Below are positions 22,431 to 34,696 of a DNA stretch of 64,000 bases, piece by piece. A model generated the notes under the pieces. The model saw only the letters and a list, made by a program, of their open reading frames with translations. It did not search any database and was not told where the DNA came from. Position 1 is the first letter of the stretch. Each line of letters starts with the position of its first letter. Made by a program: the position numbers and the translations under genes. Where the stretch lies: positions 90,044,501-90,108,500 of the forward strand of contig CM027383.1 in assembly GCA_015680905.1 (NCBI GenBank), given 5' to 3'. Source of the DNA: Coptis chinensis. Taxonomy: Eukaryota; Streptophyta; Magnoliopsida; Ranunculales; Ranunculaceae.

Positions 22431-24765
22431 GTTCAGTAGAGTTAACTTGTGATTATACTACGCTGGTAGTTATATACTCTTATTAATCAATCAATAAATC
22501 TTTATGTTGGCCATGAATATGTATCATGGAGAACATATGAAATGGCTGTCAATTAAATCGATATCTTTGAATTACTTGGTTTCTTTAATACAGTCGGGAC
22601 TCGGATCTTTATAATTTTCATTTTTTTTTATGAATTTTATAATATTTCAGTTTGTTATATTGACATGCAAATATTCTTTTTTCGCTTTAGGCAATTGATT
22701 TATCAGTGTCATGCAGCTCGAGGCCTCGAGGGCAAACCACCGGGTCGACTTTTGTGCATCAGCAAGCATGAAATAGCAATGCAAGGGAATTTAAAGGACA
22801 AACATGGTTTAGCAGTAATGTTTCCTCAAATGGATTCCGAGAATATTGTTAGATTTGTCAGAAAATTTGAGAAATAAGCTGAGTTTGAAAGAGTATTACC
22901 TAAAGTCCCAAACTAAAAATGAGTACTACTACTGCTGATAATTGTGAAGGGCCAAAATTAAGAAAGTTTAAAGAGTGATTTCTTCCCCAAGAATCAGAAC
23001 TTGAATTAATGCCATGTGCCCGGTATGAGCCAAGTAGAACATTTCCTGTTAAACCAACTTACAACCAATGTAAAAAGCGAAAGTGCCCAACTGAAAGAAA
23101 CAAATTGTCCCTACGCTATGTTGATGAGGATGTCCTGGTGCTACTTTCTTGAATCTTGATGTTTGCCATGTGGTATATTTATCTTACTGTCTTCTTTCTT
23201 ATGACTGATTATTGAGTAAAGTTCAACTTATACTCCATGGAAACGTACACCTTTATTATCTATCTTCGGAATGTAAGAGCAACATTCTCATAGATACATG
23301 AAACACTCCTAAATTTGGAAATGGTTATTCTCGAAAAAAAAAAAATGAAACGCTCCTAATCGACTTCCTGATTTGCACAAAAAAAAATATTATAAAAAAA
23401 ACAAAAAACAAACAAACTGAGTACCATGTCCGGTGGGGAAGTCACTGGGTAATAGGCAACGTCACAATCATGATGTCAATAGGCCCTTGTATGTCTTATT
23501 GGCTGCAACTGGGAGAAAATCTGTTTGTGGTGTCATCACCCTCACCACCCAGTACTCCAAATAAAACACTCGCTTCAGACAATTGGAAGAAACTTACAGA
23601 GCGCGAGAGCAAAATTTCCCTCTGATTCAATGGTCTCCATTTGCAAGGAAATAACAAATCTAAAAGCGAATCAACTTTGGATCTTTTCATCCCAACGTTC
23701 ATTGGTCAGACACTCAGACCTCAGACCAAGAACATCTATAAATTGAACAGGAAATTTTCACAACCATTAAAGGTGCTCATTCTGGTGCCTGCGCAAAACA
23801 CTCTACTCCTCCCGAACTCTGGCAGTTCAATCATGTGGTGCATCCTTGCATAGGAATTAGGAAGTGAATTATTCTCCATTGATTTGGGCAGAATACTGCC
23901 AGTTTGACATATTTCTATTCAGGTACCTTATGAACCAGCCGGGTAACGATGCATATCACTGCAGCCCATTCAGCTTTTAGAAGCACCAACATGGCTGCTA
24001 AACTTAACACAACCAGCAAAGTTCTTACCAGCTTTGTAATGTAAACATTCAGCTTTTAGAAGCACCAACATGGCTGCTAAACTTAACACAACCAGCAAAG
24101 TTCTTACCAGCTTTGTAATGTAAAACCCTTTAACATCATTGATTTCAATTTTGCATTGTAGGTAGAAATATCCGCACATGATTCACTTAGGATGTACAAA
24201 GGTAAACAATACACGCGACAAGGTCTCCCACAAAGGACAATTTATGCAGAACTGAATTATAAACAAACAGTGAAATTTACTTTTGATAGACAAATGACAG
24301 GATTTCAGTGGTTTTTGGAGGGACTGAATGAGATAAACAGGGTTAGTATATTTACATACAAGGAATATATTTATTTTAACGGCAAAAGTATTAGTCCATA
24401 ACCCAATAACTGAGATATAATGTAAGCCCCATGATGTAATAGCAACCAGCACCCTATCATCTCACTAAAGAAAATTAATACTGCAGTTCCAGCGCAAAAA
24501 AAAAAAGGATACAATTACTATGTTACAGCGATAACAAAAAAGTAGAAAATCTACTGTTGATATAGGTGTGCATTTACATGTAGACTGAGCGAGCACACAT
24601 AGAACATACTGTCGTACCAGGCACTGGCTTCAACCTTTCACAGATATCTCTTCATCTTTTTGTATCTTCATTTGGAGATAAGATCTCAAGGGACAGAAGG
24701 GAGCTATCCCAAAAGCATCTGTATTATTCTCTCCTTCAAACTGATAAATGCTTGAGCCATACCAG
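22431..24765. other. Intergenic between LBD and trihelix genes
   Basis: Holds the LBD 3' UTR, an A-rich stretch at about 23330-23420, a 79-bp tandem duplication (23967-24124) and, at its right end, the likely 3' UTR of the trihelix gene. ORFs at 22665-22877 (+) and 23496-23702 (-) have no recognisable domain. Confidence 0.4.
23967..24124. repeat. Exact tandem duplication, 79 bp x 2
   Basis: The unit beginning CATTCAGCTTTTAGAAGCAC occupies 23967-24045 and is repeated at 24046-24124. I see no differences between the copies, so the duplication looks recent, or is an assembly artefact. It lies 0.6 kb beyond the trihelix stop codon. Confidence 0.95.
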
Positions 24766-27660
24766 CTATAGCTTCTTTCCTGTTGACAGTTATATTATAT
24801 TAGCTCTACGCCTCTAATACAATTGCAGATACTCACAAAATAAAACAAAAATCCCAGATTTCTGATATTTTTTGCTTACCTTCTAAAATTACAATTAGAA
24901 TACACCCTCTTTTTTCTTTTTCTTTTTACTTCAAATTCTTACTGAAAACACATACTAAGCTCAGTCACAATGCAATATCACACACACACACACACACCCG
25001 ATAAGTCCAATATATGATGACTAATATGGCACGCTAAATGAAATAAAAAGAAAACACACACACACACACATCAAAGGCTACAAGCCACCAATTTTTTTTA
25101 GTTAGAGGTTTCCCGATTAAAATCCCCTTATATTGCCCGATGAAGTTGGAAATCGATCCCAAGACCTTGACCCAAGCTCTCAAGTCTAGTGAAGGCTACA
25201 AACCACCAATACAAACAAGCGAAGAAATGTAAAACACAACTAACACCATATAACTATAAAATGACAACACCACACATGTTACAGATAATCATCGACCTAC
25301 TTTCAGATTCTTCTTTGAGGACTAGGCATTCCTTGATTTCCAAATAACCCTATTTGCATTCACAGTCGGTCAGTCCCGCGTCCTGCTTCCTTACCAAGGC
25401 ACTAAGGCATGTGATACACCCCAAATTCCAAATCAAAGTCAACCCTCTAAATGTAGAGCACCCATTGAAGACCAATTCTAAAAGAGCTCAAGCTGTTACC
25501 AGAGAGTCTCCAGTTAGGCCATTTGTCAAGACTTCTACATTGGCAATATTAGATAGCAAAGGCTGCACAGCATCTCTGCAGGTTAAGTATAAATAGTTTA
25601 TTGGCGTAAAGAATTCTTCTTAAGAAGCTTGGAATCCTTTCGAACAGTACAGTCTAAATTATACAATCTACTAACTGAACGCAATTCAAATTTTAGACTG
25701 TATAGTACCCAAAACAGAACCGAACAAAGAAAAGAGAGTATTCCACTGAAGGCATTTACAATAAACGGAAAGAGAAAACTATAAAGAAACAAAAGGGAAA
25801 GAATGCCATTGAAGGAAGTGCCATGACAAAGCAAACAACTGGAAGAGGATGCTCTCCAAGTCACGCCAACCAGGGAGAAAAAATTCCCATGATTTCAAAA
25901 ATTGCTCAATAAATATCAGTCATCTATACTACAGGTACACAATCTGCTCCAACCATATACCTCAGATAGTTAGATGATGGTACACTGTATTATGCTACAG
26001 CCGAAAGGAGATCCACACCAACCTTGGACAAGCCCGTTCCAAAACAGTTGAGTCAAGGAAATTACTAAATAACGCCAATGCTGTATATACACAACAGACC
26101 AAATATGATCAACTGTTTCCTAGTCAGAACTCAGAGCACAGTGGACATCTTTCGTTTCTCGTAGTGAGGTCAGGGAGTTAATGTTGGTGTGCAATTTTGA
26201 TCCCATGCCAGTGTAGTACAATCTTCTGCATTACTAATTGTACTTTCTTCTCTTGATCTCTAATGAAATTTTACATCATCAAACAGATATTCTGTGTTAC
26301 TAATTGCAGTTTTTTCTTCCTACAATTTTAAAACTATGAGCTTCAATCAGCTTAAACAAGATATCTTTAGAAATGAAGGGGATTGGAACATCCCTTGCAA
26401 GATCTTGTAAATCCAGTCCTTGACCTAGTTAAAAGATTCCTTTTACGAAAAAGGTTAACATCTAACGAAACAAATCGTGTTTTTCAGATACCTAATACAG
26501 ACAGTACACCAGCAAAAAGGGATGTCCAACAGGTTGGATTCCATTTCAATAGAATGTATCCATGCTTACATTTCTTCCTATTCTATTAATTCAATGGCCA
26601 GATCCAACTAACAAACACACAACATAAACTATTTACAATGAAAACAAAGGACAATAAAGAACTTCAACCTTACTACTCCTCTGCCCATTTGACACTCGAA
26701 CCTACCATATATATACACATGCCACACGAACTAGAAGTCGCCAGCTTAAATATCTTATTGGAACACCTAGAAGCTAGGCATTTACTCAACAAAGTTTCCA
26801 TATTCATCTCTTTCAATTCACGGCTTGTAAAATATACTTCACTTACGATTATTCATGTGAATCAAGGTTATATAACAAAAATCAATTCTCGCTACATTCA
26901 GTAGAACCACATTCATTCAACAGAAAACCAGAAGCATTAGTCCATACTTGATAAGCTTATATAAGTTAATCTCACCAGAAGCAGAGACATTCTTAGGACG
27001 TTTGGTCTTCTCAAGCTGAAGCTGCGCTTCCATAAACATCTTCATCCTTTGAAACTCGAGATCTTTAGTAAACTCCATCCTCTGCTTCTCCAATTCCATA
27101 ATCTGCTCTTGCTTGGAAGTCTCGATTCTCTCATAAATCTCCCCAAATTTGACAATCGCTTTGGCCAATTCCCTAAACCCCTCATCCTTCCCCACCTCAT
27201 TCCTCCCCATCTCGCCATCAGAACCAGAATACACAACCACACTTGGGCTCCTCCTAAAACTAGGGTTAGATTTAAGCGTAAATGTAACGGAAGGCGGGGG
27301 TAAGGGTGGTAATTTAGGCAATGAGGAATGCAAGGAAGGGGTGAGATTAGCACCAATGAGTTCATCCATACGTGTATAAAAATGCCAATTAGATCCACCT
27401 GGTTTTATTCTTTCCAATTTATACTTCTTCTTAATTGTATCCACTCGATTCTTGCATTGGACATCAGTTTTCCTTGGTTTGTTAACCGCGTCCTGACGGG
27501 AATTAACGGCGTCTGATACGTCTTGCCAGTCTTTTTGACGGAGATTTCCACGGCTTAGTTGTAAGTAACGGTTTCCCCATGCTTCAATTAATGTGCCTGT
27601 TGCTCCTTCACTCCAAACATCTTCACGTCCGTTGTATGGGTGGGCCCGGTTGGTTTCCAT
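24766..27660 (-). CDS. Trihelix transcription factor (SIP1/ASIL-type)
   Basis: The main exon is 27660-26976, starting at METNRAHPYNGREDVWSEGA. The N-terminal trihelix (GT) DNA-binding domain spans about residues 12-105: three tryptophans in EDVWSEGATGTLIEAWGNRY, QKDWQDVSDAVN and CKNRVDTIKKKYK, then NWHFYTRMDELIG. A Pro-rich linker and a C-terminal coiled coil (EQIMELEKQRMEFTKDLEFQ) follow; this is the SIP1 layout. The exon ends in a donor (CTG then GTGAGATT), and the best acceptor on the minus strand is at 24779. The 14-nt coding piece there gives the ending SGKKL and a TAG, an ending I recall from SIP1 trihelix proteins. This makes 232 residues with a 2.2 kb intron. Without splicing the ORF runs to 26917 with an uncharacteristic hydrophobic tail. 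An upstream ATG at 27822 is in frame but in simple Phe-Ser sequence. The 24766-24779 exon is inferred. Confidence 0.88.
24979..25070. repeat. Two (CA)n microsatellites in the trihelix intron
   Basis: CA runs of about nine units each, at 24979-24997 and about 25054-25070, separated by mixed sequence. They lie within the large inferred intron. Confidence 0.85.
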
Positions 27661-28254
27661 GAGAAGAGAAGGAGAGAGAGAGAGAGAAAAGAAATGAGGG
27701 ACTAAGAAGGGAGATGTTAAGGTACGCCGGAAGTGGATAGATCGAAGATGGATTTCCGTCCCCACCAAAGAGAAAGAGAAAGAGAAAGAGAAGGGACGTG
27801 TGTCGACGTCAGTAGTGTGCATTGTTTTATTGTAATCGGACGGTAAAGGTTAATAAAATGGTCTTCTTCTTTTCTTTTCTTTTTTCTTTTTTCTTTTCGG
27901 CCGATGATGTAATCTCTCATGGCCACTGGACTCTGTTTATGTGTTCACCGTCATTTTTAATTATTTTGGGCGGCCCAACAACACAAACCCAAAATTAGTG
28001 CTCAATTCTTCATCTCTGTACGGGAATCCATTTACCATTTTTTTTTACCCTGTTTGAGAATTGAGATGATGGATGAGACAGATTTAAGCTTTGTTATAGC
28101 AAATTCATATCTGTATAATTTTACAAGTTGTAAGTAGTCAAGTCTAGATTTGCCTATAGCATCCCGATGACTTTGTACGAGTGAGATGTATTTTTCTATG
28201 ACTGTGTTGGTTGAGCAGAAAGATGCTTAAGTATATTCAAGGCAAAAACCTTTG
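27661..28254. other. Trihelix 5' region
   Basis: Contains the GA/CT-rich likely 5' UTR (27670-27690 and 27770-27800 on the + strand) and promoter of the minus-strand trihelix gene, up to the PIF-like element. No gene recognised. Confidence 0.4.
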
Positions 28255-30229
28255 GGCTGTGTTTGTTTAGTGGTAAATGGGGGTGGCAAATAAAATTTTC
28301 CCACTAGATGCACCATTTGCCAGTGTTTGGCTGCATTTTTGGCAAAACACTGCTTTTTGCAAATGATATTTTCCCATTAGAAGTGGGAAAATAGAATCCA
28401 GCTCCCCCCCTAAACTCTTTTGCCACCCATTATTTTCCCACTAGGGCAATAATAATTTGCCACCTCTTTTCTCTCTCTTTCACAGCCGCATCTCGTTCTC
28501 TCAAGCCCTAGATCTCAACAGGTAATCTCTCGCTCTCATCTCCTCTCTCTTCATCCGCTCTCCTCTCATCTCTCTCTCTTCATCTGCTCTCCTCTCTCAC
28601 TTCTCTCTTCATCTCTCTATATCTCCTGTCTCTCTCTTCATTTTTTGTCCTCTCAGAGCTGGTGCTGGTGCTGTGTGTTGTAATTGGTGGGTTAGAATCA
28701 GCTGCTTTGAATAAGTTTAATCTCAGAGCTGGCTGGATCGTCGTCCTCTTACCAAATGCACGCTTTAGCTATTTTAGTTCTGTGTGTGTACTCCCCCAAG
28801 TTCTGTCCGAGTCTCTCTCATAACTACCTAACCAGTACCTATACCTACTACTGCCATTGTCACTACAAAATCGAAACAGATCGATGTGTGCTCAAGCCAA
28901 ATGCTATCTACATACGCATCACAATGCAGCTACTTCGTCTTTTCCTTCTTCCTTTAATTACCTGTTAAACATTGTTAGACAAGTATTGGATAAGTATAAT
29001 ACAAACAAAATGGATTGGTTACTGTAAATAAGGTATGTGATAGTGTAGAAAAGCGCATAGTACTGATTGAGTTCCACACCACCATAAAATGGCCCTGCTT
29101 ATCTTGGAACTGAAAAGGTATACTAAAGTCTAAAAATCACAAAAAATTCTAAGTTGCATCTATACAGAAACAGGATGAAGCAAAATAGGTATATTTACAT
29201 ACAACGTCATCTAAGACCATGTTTCACAGTATAATCTAAACAACAAAATATATATATATATACCCCTATATATATATATATATATAATTGTTTTCTATAG
29301 CCATTTTGTATGTTGTAAAATTAATTGTATGTTTTATGGCCATTTTGTATGTTTTCTTAACAAAATATACCAAGTTTGTTTTACTAATTATCCTAATGCA
29401 CTTTCTTAACTTGTCATTGTTTTAAGTATATTAACTAAATTTGTATGCTTATTAATTAGATATGGCAATGCGATGGACAACTGAGATGGACAATGTTCTT
29501 ATCGGTATATTCCATAACGAGCTACTTCTAGGTCATAAGAATGAGAACGGATTTCTTCCAATATCAAAAGAGCGTGCAAGAGAAACACTCCAAAACACAT
29601 TTACATTTGGTATCGACTTGACTATTAGTCATGTAACTCAGCGAGTGAAGACCTTACAATGGATAGCACGCGATATTGCTAGTGTAACAATGCAACAGGG
29701 GTTTGAATGGAGTTATGAAGAACAGAAGATCATAGCTAGCAACGAGGTTTGGGATCAAGCCATAGCACGTGATCCGAGTATGGGAAAGTATAGAAATAAA
29801 ATTTATCCAAGGCACAATGACATTTTATATGTGTTTGGATAACAATGGTCGTTAAGGAGTATTGCATTTTGACTCTATTTTATGGTTGTTTCAAAGACAC
29901 TATTACTATTAATGTTGAGTTGTATTGTTTTTAATTATCTTTATTTTGTATTTTAGTTTTAGCTTTTTTTTTAGACTATTGAGTTTGAAAATAAATAAAA
30001 AAAAAATTTCCAAAAAGTTGAAAAATTATTTGCCATGGGAAAAAAAACCATGTAAACAAACACTGGCAAAACTGGCAAATCCCATATTTTCCCACTAGAA
30101 ATTTTTGCAAACAAACACTGGCAAACTAAAATTTTCCCACTACAAATTAGCCTGGCAAAACTCTAGTGGGAAAATACTGGCAAATCTAATATTTTCCCAC
30201 TAGAAGTTTGCCACTAAACAAACACAACC
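28255..30229 (+). mobile_element. PIF/Harbinger-like element carrying a Myb/SANT ORF
   Basis: Terminal inverted repeats: left GGCTGTGTTTGTTTAGTGG at 28255; right, read inward from 30229, GGTTGTGTTTGTTTAGTGG (one mismatch). A 3-bp duplication, TTG, flanks both ends (28252-28254 and 30230-30232), as 3-bp duplications typify PIF/Harbinger. Within 250 bp of each end the words TTTTCCCACTAG, TTTGCCA and AACACTGGCAAA recur many times in both orientations. One ORF (29462-29842) is present. No DDE transposase is visible in 1,975 bp, so the element is probably non-autonomous. Confidence 0.78.
29462..29842 (+). CDS. Myb/SANT-like DNA-binding protein (Myb_DNA-bind_3), transposon ORF
   Basis: 126 residues. 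Begins MAMRWTTEMDNVLIGIF; the Trp-Thr-x-Glu-Met-Asp start, RVKTLQW, GFEWSYEEQKI, NEVWDQAI and the ending YRNKIYPRHNDILYVFG follow the plant Myb/SANT-like domain from end to end, as found in PIF/Harbinger ORF1 proteins and L10-interacting MYB-domain proteins. In PIF/Harbinger elements the Myb protein works with the transposase and binds near the element ends. The frame is intact. A CT-rich segment at 28460-28520 ending CAG/GTAATC could be a leader exon. No C-terminal extension exists, so this is a domain-only protein. Confidence 0.85.
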   Translation: MAMRWTTEMDNVLIGIFHNELLLGHKNENGFLPISKERARETLQNTFTFGIDLTISHVTQRVKTLQWIARDIASVTMQQGFEWSYEEQKIIASNEVWDQAIARDPSMGKYRNKIYPRHNDILYVFG

Positions 30230-30352
30230 TTGGTGTTTCAGTCACACCATTTAGTTGACTAATTGGGGGCCAAGATGCAATATAAATTACCCCAAGACGA
30301 TTCACAGTTGAGTGTCATAGCTGAAATTGAAACCTCACACCAGTGTGTTAAC

Positions 30353-31017
30353 TGAAGGGTTATTTGGTCTTAGGATTATTATTGATTGAGTTTTAGCTTC
30401 AATTAATAAAATTCCTAGTCTTTAGGAAGCTGTTCACAACTTTTACACTTTCTTTTGGATTTCTGTTTCACGTATAGACTGTTTCCTAACTATTCAGTTC
30501 ATTCATGTAAGGGTGCGTTTGTTTACCAGGAATTGGACTTGAGGAGTGGAATTAACTGGAATCCTTGGTGGACCACTCACTTTTGGCCTATTTGGAGACA
30601 TAGAATTGGATTCTAAATGGACTCCAATTCCTTTTATTAAGTCTTTGACAGACCCCTGTTAATCCAAAGGAATCCTAGACTATGGGAATCGATTTTTTAT
30701 TTCTAATCCGAAAATGGGAAAATAAACTAAAAATTGGAGTCTGTTAGAGGATTCTATACGGCAACCAAACACATTAATTGAAGTAGGAATTGAATTCCGA
30801 TGATTTCTAAACGTTTGCCAAATACACATTTTATAAGTTGGAATCAAATTCTATTCTAATAGATTCCATTCCAATGGTTTCCTACTCCGTTCTATTCCTA
30901 ATTAGTTTCCAGTCTCAGTTGCCAAACACACTCTAATGTTATATAATAACCACTGTTATTGAATAAACACGAGTCATTCAATCCAATTTTGAGTTCTTTG
31001 TCTTTTTTTTCTCAACA
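30353..31017 (+). repeat. 5' LTR of the copia element (239 bp plus MITE)
   Basis: Bases from about 30431 to 30510 and 30937 to 31017 align with 35430-35580. Removing the 423-bp MITE and one TAA leaves about 239 bp, a short LTR. Confidence 0.88.
30511..30933. mobile_element. Tourist/PIF-like MITE inside the copia 5' LTR
   Basis: Starts GGGTGCGTTTGTTTAC and ends, read inward, GAGTGTGTTTGGCAAC. TAA flanks both sides (30508-30510 and 30934-30936), the classic Tourist duplication. The 3' LTR shows the unoccupied site (ATGTAATGCTATATAATAG near 35495). 423 bp, non-coding, rich in GGAATTG-like words. Confidence 0.93.
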
Positions 31018-31020
31018 AAC

Positions 31021-31032
31021 TGGTATCAGAGT
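31021..31032 (+). other. Primer-binding site of the copia element
   Basis: TGGTATCAGAGT, three bases after the 5' LTR. Complementary to the 3' end of initiator tRNA-Met, the usual copia primer. Confidence 0.85.
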
Positions 31033-31140
31033 CAGAAAGAAAAACTGTAATTTTTTTTTTCTTTTGAGTGATTTCCAAAACACAGAGTGAGAAAGTTGAA
31101 AATGGCAGCAAAGTCAAATAACTTTGCGCAACCTTGAATC

Positions 31141-34100
31141 CAGGGCCGGCTCATCTATGTAGCAAAATAAGCAACGGCTTAGGGCCCCGCAGCTCAAGGG
31201 GCCCCCAATATATTCCAGTCCAGTCCACTATCGGTAAGAGAAAAAAAAAACGTTTTTACATTGGAAAAAAAAAAAAACGGTATACAGACAACAGACCCTT
31301 CGTTTCTCTCGCCTTCAGCTTCTCCACCGTTTCCCACGCCTTCAATTCTCAAGCAAAAATAATGCACGCCTCCATCACTAATCAACGTTCTTCTTCATCT
31401 CTTTATAAAACCAACAATACACTCTTACCTCTATCATCTTCTTTTTGCTTTCTTTGGTTTTATAATCCCTCATTCTTTCTGACTCTCTATATCCTTCTTC
31501 TTCTCTCTATTTTCAAGAAAGATAAAAGAAAATAAAAGGTTGGTGTCTTTTTTTACTTTAATTGTTAAATTGTTATATTCTAAATTCTAATTTAATTCCA
31601 CTCAAACTTTTTTTTTTTTTTTTTTTTTGGATAGTGGATAGTGGTTTTAACAGGTATAATTGGACTAGTTGCTTACTTGCTTAGCCAAAGTGATTGTCGC
31701 GGTCTCGTGGATTGTCTACTTTTTTACCCTATACTTCAAACGCGACTTCGCCTATCAATTAAGCTTCGTCTCACGGTGATTGTTTCCATTTTATTTTATT
31801 TTTTGGTATGTTATGTGACTATGTGAGGACTTATTGCTTATTGCTTGCTGCTTGCATATTATTTTACTGTTTTGACATGAACCGAAAGTATAAATCCGGT
31901 AATCAAAAACGTCAAGAAAAGAGAAAAGTAGATGAGGCGATTGAATCTCAAAGAGGAGCTATTTTTAAATTTATAAAAAACTATAAACAAAGTGAATCGG
32001 TTAGTTCAAGTGATAATTTAGTAAATGAACAACCTGACCAACCAATAGAAGTGGATAATAATGAAAATATAGAACACATTGATACTGATCCTAATGTAAA
32101 TTTTGCTCCTAGTGTTTCTGTTCAAGATAACATTGAAGAAAATCAAACAAATGAAAGAAATGATAACTCAACAGAAGATTTGCTTGTTAGTATTGATGAG
32201 AACCTCAATGAACAATCCAACTCTTTAGTTCAAGATATTTATGACCCTGGACAATGGGGTAAAATTGATACAAAACTAAGAGATTTGTTAGTTAAGAAGG
32301 GTCCAATTAGAGTTAGTGACGTAGAATTTCCTATTGATATGAAGACAAAAAGAAAATTTTCAGCTAAATTTTATACCCAAGTAGCACCAAATGGAGAGAA
32401 GTTTGATAGAAATTGGTTAGTATATTCAAAATATTGCAATAAGGTCTTTTGTTTCTGTTGCAAGTTATTTAACTCAAATTGCACCCAATTTCAATTAAAC
32501 GGTGAAGGGACTGATGATTGGCAAAATATTGGTACCAAACTTAAAAAACATGAACTTTCTACTGGTCACATTGATAATTTGACACTTTGGGATGAGTTAA
32601 GCGAAAGATTAAATAGCAAAACAACAATTGATAAGTATATCCAAGAGCAAATTGATAGGGAAAAAGAACATTGGAGTAATGTACTACTAAGAATTATTGC
32701 TGTTGTTAAGACAATTTCTAAAAACAATATGACATTTCGTGGAAAGAATGAGAAAATTTATGAAGCTAATAATGGTATGTTTTTGAGCTTAATTGAAATG
32801 ATTGCAGAGTTTGACCCAATTATGCAAGAACATCTCCGGCGTATCAAACATGATAAATTAAAGGTTCATTATCTTAGTCACAATATACAAAATGAATTGA
32901 TACAATTGTTGGCATCTGAAATAAAAAATAAAATTATTCTAAAAATTAAGGAAGCAAAATATTATTCTGTTATACTTGATTGCACTCCTGATATTAGTCG
33001 ATCACCAAGAACAAATGACTGTCATATTACGCTGTGTAGATGTTTCCTCAAGTCTCATAAGAATCGAAGAGTATTTTTTAGACTTTATAATAGTAGAAGA
33101 CACGTCGGGTAAAAGACTTTTTAATGAGCTATTATGTATTTTAGAAGAATATAAATTAGATTTTAACGACATAAGAGGTCAAGGGTATGATAATGGATCA
33201 AATATGAAAGGTAAAAATCAAGGCGTCCAAAAAAGATTGTTAGATATAAATCCTAGAGCATTTTACTCTCCATGTGGATGTTATAGTCTTAACTTAGTAT
33301 TATGTGATATGGTGAATTCTTGTTCAAAGGCAATATCATTTTTTGGAATTTTGCAACGTATTTATTGTTTGTTTTCTTCCTCTACAAAACGATGGGATAT
33401 TTTATGTAAGTATTTAACTAAATATACGGTGAAGACTTTGTCACCAACACGTTGGGAAAGTCGAGTTGAGAGTGTTAAAGCATTGATTACTCAAGCGCCA
33501 GAAATTAGGGATGCTCTACTTGAGCTAGCAAAAATTAGTGAGGATCCAAAAACAAAGAGTGAAGCCGAAAGTCTAGCATTGCATGATTTAGAAAATTATG
33601 AGTTTTGTTTGGAATGGTTATTTGGTATGATATATTAGCTGTGAATTTGGTTAGTAAGGATTTACAATCTAAAGATATGCCCATTGACATGGCTATAAAT
33701 CAAATAAAAGGTCTAATCATTTTTTTTTTAAAAAGTACAGAGAAGAAGGATTTGAAAAAGCTAAAATAGCATCCATGGATATTGCACGTCAAATGGATAT
33801 AGAACCGGTATTTCGTGAAAACGTGTAATTCGGGAGAAAGAGACAATTTGATGAGAATGTTGACAATGAAGTAACTCAAACACGAAGAGTCATTTAGAAC
33901 TAATTTTTTCTTATATATAATTGATCAAGCAATATCATCTTTTAATAATAGATTTGAACAGCAGGTTAAAAAGTTTTGAAGAAACGCTCGGATTTTTATT
34001 TGACGTGAAAAATTGAAATCAATAGATGATGATAGGTTAAAAGAATATTGTCTTAATCTTGAAAGTTTTTAAAACATGGAGAGAGTTGTGATATTGATGG

Positions 34101-34696
34101 TACAGATTTGTTTTTAGAATTAAGACTACTAAGAGAAATTTTAGATACCAAAAATGAATCTGCAATTAAAATATTGAACTATCTAAAAAGAATACAATCT
34201 TTTCCAAATGCTTATATAGCTTATAGAATATTGTTGACAGTACCTGTAACCGTTGCTTCAGCAGAAAGGAGTTTTTCAAAACTAAAGTTAATTAAATCTT
34301 ACTTAAGATCAACCATGTCACAAAAAAGATTGAGTGGATTAGCTACATTGTCTATAGAAAGAGATTTTCTAGAAGAACTTAAATACAAAGATTTAATTAG
34401 TGATTTTGCAGCTCAAAAAGTAAGAAAAATGAAATTTAATTGAAGTTTGTGACATGTAAAAATTTCTTCGCATAAAAAAAAAAAAAAAAAAAAAAAACAA
34501 AAACTTTTAAATCCGCCAAAGTATTTTGATAATACATTGCCGGTCCCAAGCCCGGATAAAGGATGAGGGTTTGCACTCATATGATGAAATAACATAAATA
34601 AAGCAATAAGTTATAAACAATTTTTATTGGTATTAATTGTAGAAAGCCCCCTATTCGAACTTTGCTTAGGCCCCGAATAGCCTTGAGCCGCCCCTG
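31141..34696 (+). mobile_element. hAT-superfamily DNA transposon, complete ends (hAT-2)
   Basis: Ends: CAGGGCCGGCTC at 31141 and GAGCCGCCCCTG ending at 34696 (inverted, one mismatch in 12). An exact 8-bp duplication, CTTGAATC, lies at 31133-31140 and 34697-34704. Longer inward similarity is present too (TTAGGGCCCCGC on the left; on the right, read inward, TTAGGCCCCG then GCTTTC). Length is 3,556 bp. A (T)n run at about 31610-31628 and an (A)n run at about 34471-34496 flank the coding region. Confidence 0.95.
31877..34443 (+). pseudogene. hAT-2 transposase pseudogene (TTF zinc finger, ZMYM1-like)
   Basis: The natural start is MNRKYKSGNQKRQEKRK at 31877; the ORF is open upstream to 31808 but that part looks non-coding. 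An acidic Asn-rich region is followed by the TTF-type zinc finger (KFDRNWLVYSKYCNKVFCFC, with FCFCCKLF) and the catalytic-domain start ([13 protein letters not shown]). A one-base shift near 33000 moves the frame to the 32976-33638 block, which has [17 protein letters not shown] and the [10 protein letters not shown] helix. From 33638 to 34108 stops are frequent. The last block, 34108-34443, is the hAT dimerisation domain (PVTVASAERSFSKLKLIKSY). Not expected to be active, but less decayed than hAT-1. Confidence 0.92.

Noticed and set aside
22665..22877. 70-codon ORF downstream of the LBD gene
   Set aside because: No family resemblance, and it lies in AT-rich 3' flank.
25354..25864. ORFs within the trihelix intron as exons
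   Set aside because: Neither has splice signals in phase with the trihelix exon or any known C-terminal motif.
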